Below, piece after piece: positions 10,984 through 22,000 of a stretch of 64,000 nt of DNA. Location of the stretch: NCBI GenBank assembly GCA_030062745.1, contig CP099846.1:2170001-2234000 (forward strand). The letters are read 5' to 3'. Below the pieces are notes generated by a model. It was not told where the DNA came from, did not search any database, and saw only the letters and a list, made by a program, of their open reading frames with translations. The translations under genes and the position numbers were made by a program. The DNA is from Capitulum mitella. Taxonomy: Eukaryota; Arthropoda; Thecostraca; Pollicipedomorpha; Pollicipedidae. Within the stretch, counting starts at the first letter, position 1, and the number at the start of each line of letters is the position of its first letter.

Positions 10984-12713
10984 TTTACGACCACCTTGGT
11001 CAACTGATGACCGTTAGTCACTCTGCCAGCCTCCCTACATTCACTACAGTCTGTTGTCGTCCACTGATGAATGTTACAATCGTCTTTTAATGCCGTTTTT
11101 GAATATAGTTATGCTTTTCATTAGACATCAAATCATGCTTCAAATCAAACACCACGACAGCTAATGCAGTGATTTTGTTTAACGTACTAGATAATTTACA
11201 TGGAAAGACGGGCGGTTACTGAAAAAGAGCACGGGAAATAGTAAAAACCAGAATACCTGATTCGGTTATCTCGTTCCCACGTGTTATTGCGCTTGCCACA
11301 CTTCTTTTCAACAAATGATTCCAAAGACAGGCCTTATTCAATGGCTTTTTTCAGTTGGTGGGACCAAAGCAAAACTGCGCTAGTTTCTTTTCATGTATTG
11401 GTATATGACGTAAGCAAGAATTATCCAAAATTACTAGGGTGGTCATCCCATTTACCATTGGAGCTACTCCCGTGACATCACCGGTGCTGTGGCCAATGAG
11501 TCGCTTCCAGGCATTGAAGCTTTGAAACACATATCAACAGCGGAGAGCGTCGGTTTCAAACGCACTGTTGAAGCATGAAAGTAAGTAGCAGGTCTATAGG
11601 GTTAGAACATAAAAATCACCAGCACTACCTGTGAGTCAGTGATAGGCATACGGGCATACCAAAAATGTTTTAACCCGATGTCATTTTGTTTGCTGATTAT
11701 GCTGTCAGCCTTCTCTGGTACACCGGTCCTCATCAGAATTAGAGATGTGGCCTAACGTGACTCCGTGACAAGTGCAGGGCGACACTGAGTCATTTATTAC
11801 GATAGCCTGCATCATGTTTGGAAAACAGCTTGGTTTAACTCACGGTTATTTAACCATTTATACAAAGCTAATGTATCTTTGAAGCCGCTGTAATGGAGCT
11901 ACTCTGTTTGAGCCGTTCGTGGTGAATTGTGACGATACATCACTGGGCTTAAACCAGGGGTGAAACGGCCAGCACTTCTGGTGTTGTACATGCCACACCA
12001 GTACCCCTGACATTTAGCATTAGGCAATACATGGACTAAATGGACCTAGAACTGTTTCCTCAACATCAATAACTTGGAAGTGACTTCACCTCTGCCTTTC
12101 GAGAAGTACTATCATAGACTTCTAGCTGCGTTTGACGATTTGGAGGGCGGCTGAAGCTGTGTTTTGGGCTCCGAGCCATGGTAAAGAGAGCTGACCTGCT
12201 GCGGCAGCAGAAACTGTACCGAGGTCTAGTGCCGGAGGATCTCGCCGGAATCCGTGTCGTCCGCACACACCGCCACCATGATGTCGCAGACGTCGAACAA
12301 CGGCAACAGTCTCAGTCATGTCGTCTCGAATCGTCCGCAGTGCTGGTTCTACGCACCGTCCAAACAGACACATTTGCCGTACGTACGTACTTTACACGCA
12401 CGCTCGTCAGATTCAGCCCATTAGCGTCCATCACAGCGTTTGAGGTCGACCATGGTGAAAAAATGTCCCCCGTAATATTTCGGTGACGACTGGCATGTCT
12501 TGAGAGTGCTGTGAATCTAAAGCACATTGCCACCGTGCCGTGGCTTGGGTAGCAATGGCCTTGACCTGTATCAGGCAGGGGCAGTGGTGTCGATCTGTGT
12601 TTTTTGAGAGGGCCCTGGCCAGCCTAATGCTGGTTTGGACCCACACAACATTTTTTGCCGGTTCTAGAGGGAAATGAGTAATACTAACAAAAAGAACGGC
12701 CAAAATAGGTAGG
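10984..12713. other. No gene recognised
   Basis: No supported gene. A GC-rich patch at 12120-12360 keeps several frames open on both strands, but none shows a motif or a convincing splice-site pair. Confidence 0.4.
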
Positions 12714-13271
12714 GTAAACCGTGGCAACACCGCCCCCTTTAGGATTTTGGCATATATTGGAGAATATGAGCATGATATCGTCATGAATTGATGTTCAACG
12801 TGCAGTGCATTTAATTTGGCATATTATTGCAAAAAAACGGGGTTTTAGACGAAATCGCCATTCACAGCATTCTAGCAGAACGCTACTTTTGTCGCGGCCA
12901 AAATTGGCACGGGGAGCACCGGCGGGGAAGGGGAGGGGTCAACGCTACCCGCTTCTCTAAGTCCTCAAGTGGTTCTCCATCATCTGTAGACATTTAACAT
13001 GACGGCAAATCTCTGAAGCCAATCCAGTATGGACTGGTAATTCCAAACGCATCACATGCAATATCTGCAATGGAAATCCATAGCATAAGATAATAGAAAG
13101 GCTGTTGTATTTCTTGACTTTAACCAATAAAATCAAGTCTGTCGGCACACACAGCACAAAAAAACGCTTCAAAGCATCTGTGAAACCTGTGATTAAAAAT
13201 GCAGTTTTACCTTTAAGGTTAAAAACCATGTACAAAAGTTTATCACGAGCTTGAAACCACTGCTGTTTTAC

Positions 13272-15061
13272 TTAGCTGCAGTAGAGGTCACCGCGGAAGC
13301 CTCTCGACGATGAGCCTACAAGCTTCGTGTGCCCAGTGCCTGCATGATTCGCACTGTAGCCAGATTTCGCCTTTACCTCATCGCAGAACATACAGATGTC
13401 TTCTGTATCATCTTTGCGGCTGTTTTTGACGATTTTTCCTTTCTTTCCATTGTCCTTTTTAACTTTCTTGCTCTTTATTTCTTGCTGTGCGGACTCCGTC
13501 CTCTTCCCGTCACGATCCTTCGCTGCCAACGTCCTTTTGAACGAGGAGCTCGTGAGGATTGCCGACGTTCCTTTTCTTGAACACTCCCTTCCTGGACCCT
13601 GAGGATTATTCATGACTGTGACAGGGGAGGGGAGGACTTGGTCAATAACCGGTTTGTCTGCGCTATCATCTGCAGACTGAACAATCGGCGGCGAACTAGC
13701 CGCGCCTGCACACTGTGGTGCCGGCGAGCTCGGTTTCTCTGAAGCGTTCAGTGACTTTGGTGCCACCGATGACGTTGAAGATGCCGTCAGGCCGGGTGCT
13801 GGCACAGTATCCTCTGGAGTTGCGTGCACGAGAACCTGGTTGTGCGTGAACATTTCCTCGTTACGGAGGATCTTGTCCGGGTTGAATGGCGCGATGCCAG
13901 ACGCGACGAAGCCGCTAATAATGCCGCCTGGGGTCCTGCCTGGTGACAGTCTCGTACGCTGCAGCGAAGATTCCTGCGATATCTCTGTCAGTGACACGAC
14001 TCCCCAGATGGCTGTCGTGAAAGAATTGCAGCTGCCGAGCCCAGGCCTCCTTGATGGGCCCGTAGACGGAGATGTCGCGCGACTTCAAGACGGGTGAGGA
14101 GTGCGGTGGCAGAGTCACAATGTCAATACCGTTCTTCCTGGCGTTTGCGATGACGTCCATACTGATGTGGCTGACATGATTACCCATGATCAGCATTACA
14201 CGTCTGGTCTGGGATGGTCCGACTTGTTCGATGAAATGATCCATCCACTGACTGAACAGACTGATGTTCACCCACCCATTATCACTCACTCCACCCGCCG
14301 TACCCAAAGGCGCATCCCGAATGAGGTCTGGTGACATCCTCTTGCGCCCTGCGAATATCATCATCGCCGGGATCGCCACACCGGAAGCGCTGACGCATCC
14401 GATGATCGTCGTCAGTTTTCCTCGCTCAGCTGAGGTCACGCGGCCAACACGCTTGGATCCTTTTCTTGCGAGAACTTTCGGTGAGGGCATGACTGACATC
14501 AAACCCGTTTGGTCTACGTTGAGCACCCTGTGTGGCGGATACGGCCCTCCAGTCCTGAAGACTTCTGCAATATTGTTGTAGAATTGCTTGAGACTGGCCT
14601 TGTTCATCACCTCCAGCCTTGCCAGGCTATGTCCTTCGGCTTTCCGTAGTGAGATCTCAGGATGTCTCCGCAGAAAGTTCGTTACCCATTCAGGGCCTGC
14701 AGTCCGATTCTTGTTATTGAAGTTGTGCGTAATGCGTTGGGCTTCAGCGAATTCAAATGCCACAGAGGCAAGTTTTGCTCGCGTTATCCCGTAGAACATA
14801 TCGGAGAGATGAAGTATCCTTTGCACGAGCTCATCTTCGAAGTCTGGAGAAGACTGGAGCTTGTCCTAGGCATGGTGGCGCATCGGCATCCAGGGGACAA
14901 GATTCCTTCAGGCGATAGCGGAGGGAAGATCTTGGGATGGCATACCGTTTACTGGCCATGTCGATGCTCATGTCGTTTCCTTTGACGCTCCTGATCACCC
15001 TGGCCATGTTCTCCGGACTCCATTTTCCTTGATTTGATTTTCTTTCAAAATTTCTCACCAT
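13272..15061 (-). pseudogene. Broken pogo/Tigger-like transposase
   Basis: The reading frame starts at an ATG (15061-15059). A psq-type helix-turn-helix region follows, with KWSPENMARVI and YAIPRSSLRYRL (about 15030-14880). The main frame (14826-13915) carries the DDE domain: VDQTG with the first Asp, then IMGNHVSH where families of this type have Asp in place of Gly, then SRDISVYGPIK with the third Asp. A third frame (13997-13272) carries a FNPDKIL block, a Ser/Pro-rich linker and a Lys-rich segment. At the end ICMFCD is followed in yet another frame by IWLQCESCRHWAHEAC, a C-terminal zinc-knuckle pattern. At least three frameshifts and loss of a catalytic Asp show the gene is dead. Transposases of this group bind the terminal repeats and excise the element. 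Confidence 0.85.
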
Positions 15062-15644
15062 AGCTTTGCCTGAGGTAGGTATCTGAAATAACCGCGAAGA
15101 GGAAGTCGTTAGGACGGGGATCACAAATGCTAAGGAGCTTGCAAGGGCGGGTAGTCGTGGTAACCTTAAGTGGCGGATCTAGAGGGATGATGAGGGGGGG
15201 AGCATGCTCTTTCCTACTCCAGCGGTCCGCAAAAACGCGGAATCCTTTGAGACACATGAAAATTGGACAGAAAAGTAAAACAAGGCCATTTAGCCTCACG
15301 GGAAAACCCGTTCCTGCATTCGACCCTGTCCATATATGACACCAGTTAAAATGATGTTGAATTTCACCGTCTCGAAACATCTCCGAGACATGGTTAAAAT
15401 CTCGAAAAAAACTTTTCCGTTTAGGTGAATAATGAAACCGTCATTCGAAAGATTGAATTCAACTGCTCAATTTGACTCCTCTACACCCCCCACCGACGGC
15501 TGAGTGTTGACAGAAATATGTTAGTTTTGCTAAGGTTAAGTTTATTAAAAAGAAACCAGTATTGGGGAATAGTTTGGCGTATTTAAACCATGCCACTATC
15601 AAATTATTTAATAGCATTTCCCGTATGGGAAGCACCGGCCATCC

Positions 15645-15681
15645 ATGGGGAGCACCGCCCACCTCTGGTGGTGCTCCCCAT
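15645..15681. repeat. Perfect 12 bp inverted repeat inside the transposon
   Basis: Arms at 15645-15656 and 15670-15681 (ATGGGGAGCACC and its complement) with a 13-base loop. The arm shares the GGGGAGCACC word with the 12907 region near the other end, which suggests sub-terminal binding repeats. Confidence 0.75.
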
Positions 15682-16038
15682 AATCCAGTTGTTTGCAGGA
15701 AGCCGTGTTGCGTCATGAAGTCAATCGCCCTTCAAAAATGGCACGAGTTTTTTGAATGTCAACACACTGAAGCTCCATTTTACGTTCAGGAAAGTAATTG
15801 TCACAGTCCGGGTTTGCTTCCACAGATAACCAAAGTTAAAAAAAAGCTTGGAAAATCACCCAAAGATTGTATTACTCGCCAATAACCTACGAGAAACAAG
15901 AAATATTCCCTCTTACCCTTTTCTCGTCTGCTTGCGGGAGACAGCAGACACGAAAAGGCAGTCAGCTAATTATCTACGGTTTATAATTCGTCTTCGGCAT
16001 GGGCGATGCTCCCCGATGGGCGGTGCTGCCCCGTCTTA

Positions 16039-18395
16039 ATAGGAGTAAAACCAGTTTTTAATTTGATCAATGGTAACAAAAAAAAGTTATAACTTCCGTT
16101 GATCAAAATAACATGCGCTAAATCCGCTGAGAAACCAACATTTGGGGATGTTAGATTGTCGGACCCTCAGCTCGCCCCCCACCCAGTCACTTAGAGAAAT
16201 CGACATCCCTGCGGGCAGGGACCAGCACATCGGCCCGGGGCCGTGTGGGCCAGCTGGGTAGCGGATCAGTCCGGCCCGCGAACATCCGAGAACTCGGGCC
16301 AGCTCGCGCGCTCGGTTTGCCGGTGGCGCGGCGCCTTTGACTCCATATATATTTGACACGTTTCGTGTGTGACACGTCTGCCACTCAGACGTGTCAGAGG
16401 GGGTGTGGCCCGTCTCGCGCTCCACGGTGAGCCAGTCGTAGGGGCGTTTATTTAGCGGCCTTGGGCGGGGCCTGTAGGGGCCAGTCGCCCACGAACGAGG
16501 GTACGCTGTGCGCTCAGACGGGAGGGATCGTGCGCTTTTGTTATCTCTGCCACTGGTCGGTGTTTGTTTTTTTTTTGTGGAGACCAAAATACTCAGGGTG
16601 TGCCGGGTTTAAACGTGCTGTTCACATTGCTGAACAGTGATTAAACCAAGCTCATTCGCTGCCTTCCTGGTGGGCTGATGCTGACATGCATTACTTGAAT
16701 TCATGTCATATGGAGTGGCGTATAAGTAGATAAATGGATACGCCGCATTTACTGGACTCTGACGGTAACCGTGCACAAGCAGGCATGCTTTTTGGAAGCT
16801 CTTCGACATGTGCTATTCCGAAATGAGCATGAGCGCAGCTAGGATTTTCTTGAGGGGGGCGGGGGGGAATGGAGCTCAGTGTGACCTGAAATCATACGAA
16901 AACCGTCACTGGGAAGACAATATGCAATGGCTTCCAAAAAAAATGCGGGCCTAAGGTGGGGGCGGGCCCCGAGGGGTGGGCCCCCTGGACCCCCTTTGGC
17001 TGCGCCGGTGGAAATAAGGCACACCACTGAATTTCTTTTAACCATTCCAAGAAAAGAAAAAATGAGTCCGTGCATTACTGTAAGCCTTATTTAGAAGATA
17101 GCTCGGATAAAAACTGGCAAAGGTGTCGTTTCGAATATTGAAATGTCTCCAGAATTGGAAAAGCTAAAAAGGGCACAACTGTTGACCTTATGAGCATTCC
17201 TAACTTATATAATGAATGACGAATTCTGTTGGGCATTTAGGATGTCAACCATTTGCAGTGAACCACTTCCGTGGCTTTCCCCCGATGCTACTTCATTATT
17301 TTTGTAGCGATTGCTGAGGACTCACGGGGAAACAAGCTAGTGGAAGAAAAGAAGCAGAGAAGAAGCAGAAAAAAACGAATTGTTCATCAAGACCGAGACT
17401 GTTCAAGATCGAGACTGTGGCTACGCATCTGCTCTGGTTACAACGACAGTTTCAAGAATTTTGAATCCTTTCGGTGTTAGGACGATCATGACGCTAACGA
17501 TTCGTCGTATTTCATCACCGAGAACTGAAGCGAACACAGGAACAGTAATCAGTTTTGGGGAATTTATCACATGGAAAAGAACGCATAAGCGAAGTCCATT
17601 TGAAATAGTTGCTGGCACACTGCGTTTCAAGGAACTGACGATAATGAATACGCAGTCAAACATGAACGCGCAAACCCACCACGCTGAGGCAGAACGAAGT
17701 ACATGGGAGATGTTGGCACCATACATTCCTACACGAAACAGTAACCCCATCCCTCTGACATTTCACTGTATCCATTGTTTGTTGTGACAGAAACAGACAC
17801 ACACTGCAGTCACCCGCATACGCAACGTGAAACGATGAAAACGACTAGAATTATTATAACGTAACATAAAACACAATGAAGACGCACAACATGCTCGTCC
17901 ATTCTCAAGCGCTGCAGAATACAACACTACAGACAGGCAACATTTCAGGCAGCACTACTGCACCCGCCAAAGCCACTTCCCAGCTCATTCGCGTTACTGT
18001 TCGGTTGTAATGTAACACACCATCTGATCTGCAATGACTACCGCGGCAAGCCATCGCCATGTCCCGAACACGAGTAATGGATGGCAGTGATAAGGGACCG
18101 AAAACAGTTCCGAGCTGTCCTCCGTCGCCCAGCAGCACCGTCTCCACCTTCCTTCATACAGCGAGGCGGCTCTTCTGACCGTGTCTGCTCTACTCTGTAC
18201 CGAAACCAAGCCGCCCGTCCCGCACCATGCAGCGTCATTCCCTGCATTCGGCCATGGTTCGACTGTGCCACAGCAGCACGAGCGCACCAGACAGCGACCC
18301 GTTCGTGCGCTGCCGCCGGGGGGGGAGGGGGCTGTACCCCGGCGGCAGGTTTGTACCTGGTGACTGGGAAGGCGGCCACCGCGCGCGCTTGTGAA
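16039..18395. other. Between transposon and laminin gene; probable laminin 3' UTR in its right part
   Basis: No protein gene is recognised. The frame on the minus strand at 17421-17750 is hydrophobic but matches nothing I know. The laminin transcript must end somewhere here. A reverse-strand AATAAA occurs at 16452-16447, but that is 2.4 kb past the stop codon, so I do not claim it as the polyadenylation signal. Confidence 0.4.
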
Positions 18396-18399
18396 TGAT

Positions 18400-18860
18400 T
18401 TTCCGTCGACACGGGCAGGAGTGCTTCGGACTTTATATCTGCCCGGGTAGGAATGTCACGACTTCATTTCTGCCAGGCAGGAGTGTCACGGACTTCATGT
18501 CTGCCCCGGCAGGAGTGCCACAGACTTCATATCTGGCCAGGCAGGAGTGCCACGCGTTTCACATCTACCCAGGCACGAGTCGCACGGACCGCATATCGGC
18601 CCGGGCACGGGTGTCACGGACTTCATGTCTTCCAGGACAGGAGTGTCACGGACTTCGTATCTGCCCGAGCAGGAGTGTCACGGACTTGATGTCTGTCCTG
18701 GCAGAAGCATCAAGGACTAGCTGCCCCGACAGAAGTGTTACGAACTTCGCGTCTGCCCAGGCAGGATGTCACGCACTTCCTGTCTGCCTAGGCCGGGGCA
18801 TCATGGACTTCACGTTTGCCCGGGCAGACGACGTCGGAGCCCTCTATCTGCCCCGGGCCG
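18400..18860. repeat. Minisatellite of about 30-37 bp, just past the laminin stop codon
   Basis: About a dozen imperfect units of the type AGGAGTGTCACGGACTTCAT plus a CTGCCC-rich linker. The unit word CCGGGCACGAGT also occurs at the end of the last laminin exon (around 18912-18923), so the array may have grown from the coding end. It would lie in the 3' UTR. Confidence 0.85.
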
Positions 18861-18899
18861 TCACGTGACCGAGCTGCGCCAGCTCCGGCCAGGTCAGCC

Positions 18900-19045
18900 T
18901 CACGACTCGACCGGGCACGAGTTAAGCAGAACCTTGGTCAGGCCGGCCATGTCGGTCCAGTCGCGGCGCACGCCGTTGATCTCGATGTTGCGGATGCAGC
19001 CCTGGAAGTTGTCCGGCTGCAGCAGGATGGCGTTGACGTCCGATT
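18900..19045 (-). CDS. wb: Laminin alpha exon 43 (LG5 end, stop codon)
   Basis: Acceptor CCCGCAG before 19045. The exon completes the codon split after GGLP and encodes [20 protein letters not shown] and the last LG5 cysteine in [12 protein letters not shown] follows at 18902-18900. The few residues after the final Cys match the usual laminin alpha C-terminus. Confidence 0.9.
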
Positions 19046-22000
19046 CTGCGGGCAGATCTGCGGCCGCGTCAGACCTCGGGGCGGCTGCGCCGGTCAAGTC
19101 GGGGAACGGTACGGTCCAGTAGTCTGTGCGCGAGCCAGTGAACGGTTTGCAGTAGTGAAGCATACGCGGGCCAACGATTGCACAACATGTCGCGTCTGCT
19201 CGGCATCACGTCGTCCTCAGTGCATGTTTAAGATAGCCGGGGCGTTGGCTATGGGAGCTAATGAAGTGAAGCGTTCCCTGCAGTGAAATGTTGCATTGAA
19301 ACAAGTCTCACAAGCAGTCTTTGTTTCCCCACGTTAAGAGGGCCTCACAACGCCCCGTCACTGCGCACGGTAACGGTGAAATGTACACGGAAGGCGCTGG
19401 ATCTTGTGGAAAGCGCTCTTGTGACAACCGTGGAGGACATCTTACCAGGAAGGCCTCCAATGTAGAGAGGAAATCCACCGGAGGAAATTCGACTGGTGCC
19501 GTCGGCGGAGACACCGTATCTCTCCGGGTACCTGTCCACTTTAAGAGTCACCTGCGAAGGACGATGCAGTCATTTTGACTTTCGTCTTTGTCTTGCCTGT
19601 CAGTATTTACACAACATTTCGGCTAGTTAGCTCTCCGGCCGTTATTATTTATACAACTGGCCGGAACAATGTGTTAACGACAACACACAACACGAGGACG
19701 AAAGTCCGAAAAATTCCCCCATCCGCAATACAAACACTGCGTCTCAATTACTCCACAAAACTCGAAGCTGCAGTCATACAGCAGTCTGGGAGAAAGGTCA
19801 CCTGACGTCTGTGAATTATCACGGAAAAGTATGCATCGATATTCTTCACCTTCCCACTAGGAAAAATTCTCAATTTTTCCTGTGTTTTAGTACGAGCCTC
19901 CCTCTTCGCAATACGAACGGGACCAACAGAAATCGGTATCTGCCGATAACACGGTAGAAGGCATGATGGTAAACATGCAGTAGACTGTTACTTGGTATCT
20001 GACGTAGTTGGCCTTGACCGTGTGCCAGCGGTTGTCGCACACGGCGAACTTGTCCGGGAACTTTTCTCGCGCTCTGATCGGCTGGGTGCCGCCGTTGTAC
20101 ACGGAGAAGACCACCTGCCGGACGGGAACGGTGGTGATGGTCTCCTGAGGAATAGCTACGTCATTTGGAGATCGCAAAACACGAACTCACTTCACATCTG
20201 TGTTAGCCAGCTAGGTGGAGCGTTCATTTCATAGCTAGTCGTACAGGAATACAGTTTGATGTACCAGATTCCACAAGGCTCTGCTTTTCAAGTACGACAT
20301 CGTCGCATTCGAGTGTCACAAAGCTCCATTCCTACACGACTCCCATTACAGCAGAAGCCATCAGTGACAATTTTGGAGCAAAATACGCATGGAAGACAAA
20401 TAAATAACAAAACCGCACCAAATTTCCGCACCGTAATCCGAATAGCAATAGCTGTCTTCAGCGCACAAATCCAGTCTCTGAAGCTTGACTCCGACTGTGA
20501 TCTCCGGCGAAGACCGGAGATCTGAGGCCCGGCTGACGGCTGCTGCTGGACACTCACCAGTTCACCAGGCCGATCTCCAGGGACAGGACCCATCCACCAA
20601 TGGCCCATCTATCGGCGACGCGGCCATCTGTCCATCGCTGCACCCTCTCGTCCGACGTTAGACCCTCCTGTAGGTAACTTGACCCACTTGTCCGTCACTG
20701 GACCCTCCTGTCCGCCGCTGGACCCACCTGTCCGTCACTGGACCCATCCGTCCATCACTGAACCCACCTCTGCATCACTGGACCATCCTGTCGGCCACCG
20801 GCTACGCCTGTCCGGGACCCACCTGTCCGTCGGTGATCTCCAGGGACATGGCCGGGCCGCCGGGCGGACCAGCCACGCTGATCAGCACACCGCTCCGCTT
20901 CGTTGTGCGGAAGTCGAGGGCCAGCTCGATATTGTCCCTCAGCTGGAAGCTGTTGTCTGTCGGCGGCCAAAGGCAACCGTCAGAACGGCTAGGACACCGA
21001 CATCAGACCTCCGCTTCGCTGGCTCTCATGGCACCGTACCTCGCCAAGGACCAGTCTGACTTCCCAGCCTCACGCCAGCCAGCAGGACATCAAAGGAAGT
21101 GCGCAAATTCCTCACAAGTACATGGCATATGCGATACGCTCATGTGCAAAATAACGACGGCAACAGTCGTACGCAAGGCTGACATCCGTTCTGCGTGCGA
21201 AATCAAGCGCTTTATGTCGTCATTTATGTTGACAGTGACGGCGCGACATGGACGATCTCCAACACGGCAGCTGCAGGCTCATAGGCGCGCACCGTAGGTG
21301 GCGTATGCATCGCCGGCGAACAGAGCTCCTAGCTCCACGTGCGCCTTGCACTGGCTCACGGGCGTGTTGATCATGAGCGACGGCAGGTCAATGGCTCTGC
21401 CGCGGATCTCCAGCTGCTTGATGCAGCCCTTGAAACCCTCCGTTTGCTGGAACGGCCGGGTCAGTTAAGGTCAGCAGCGGCTTTTCGGCGACACTTTGGC
21501 GAGCAGCTTTGGGCATTTCGCAGCAACAGACCCACAAGTCGCGGGATAAACAATGCAAAACTGGTAACTGCGCTCGAGACGTTATTGAGCCGAACACTCT
21601 CACCTCAGGGCCATTTTCCGAAACCGAGAAAATAACAACGCTTACGAAGAAATGGAGTAACCTAATACTAATCTACACAATCGCCTTCCCGACCAAAGCG
21701 ACTGCGGACAAAGCGCACAGAGCTGCGGGCTGCTGGCGGGCTGCCACGCACCAGCTGCTCGAGCTTCTCCTCTTTCTCCCGCGGCACGCCGCCGATGTAG
21801 AGGGCTCTGCCTCCGCGCAGCCGGCCCGGACCGAGACGGCTGACCGGCGGCGACCCGCGCACTCGCAGCACGTACTTTCGGCCCTGCTTCTCCAGCGTGA
21901 CCTGGTGGCGGGAGGGAACACGAGGGAGGTCACAGGGAACGCCGCCCCGGCCCGGTGCAACAGCGATCTAAGAATACGGTATAGAATGGCTCTGCTCTGT

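Larger units (their letters stand above)
12717..16036 (-). mobile_element. pogo/Tigger-like DNA transposon
   Basis: A 3.3 kb element with terminal inverted repeats. The left end 12717-12735 and the reverse complement of 16018-16036 agree at 15 of 19 positions, both finishing in CACCGCCC. Each end is bordered by the dinucleotide TA (12715-12716 and 16037-16038), the target-site duplication of the Tc1/mariner superfamily. Inside, on the minus strand, is a broken transposase with a psq-type helix-turn-helix and a DDE domain. GGGGAGCACC words recur near both ends (about 12907, 15648, 15672), possibly transposase-binding repeats. Confidence 0.8.

Noticed and set aside
16447-16452. Reverse-strand AATAAA as laminin polyadenylation signal
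   Set aside because: 2.4 kb beyond the stop and close to the transposon; a single hexamer in AT-containing DNA is not evidence enough.
17380-17787. Overlapping frames on both strands (135 and 109 codons)
   Set aside because: One is hydrophobic and looks membrane-like, but I find no family signature, no splice sites and equal openness on both strands.
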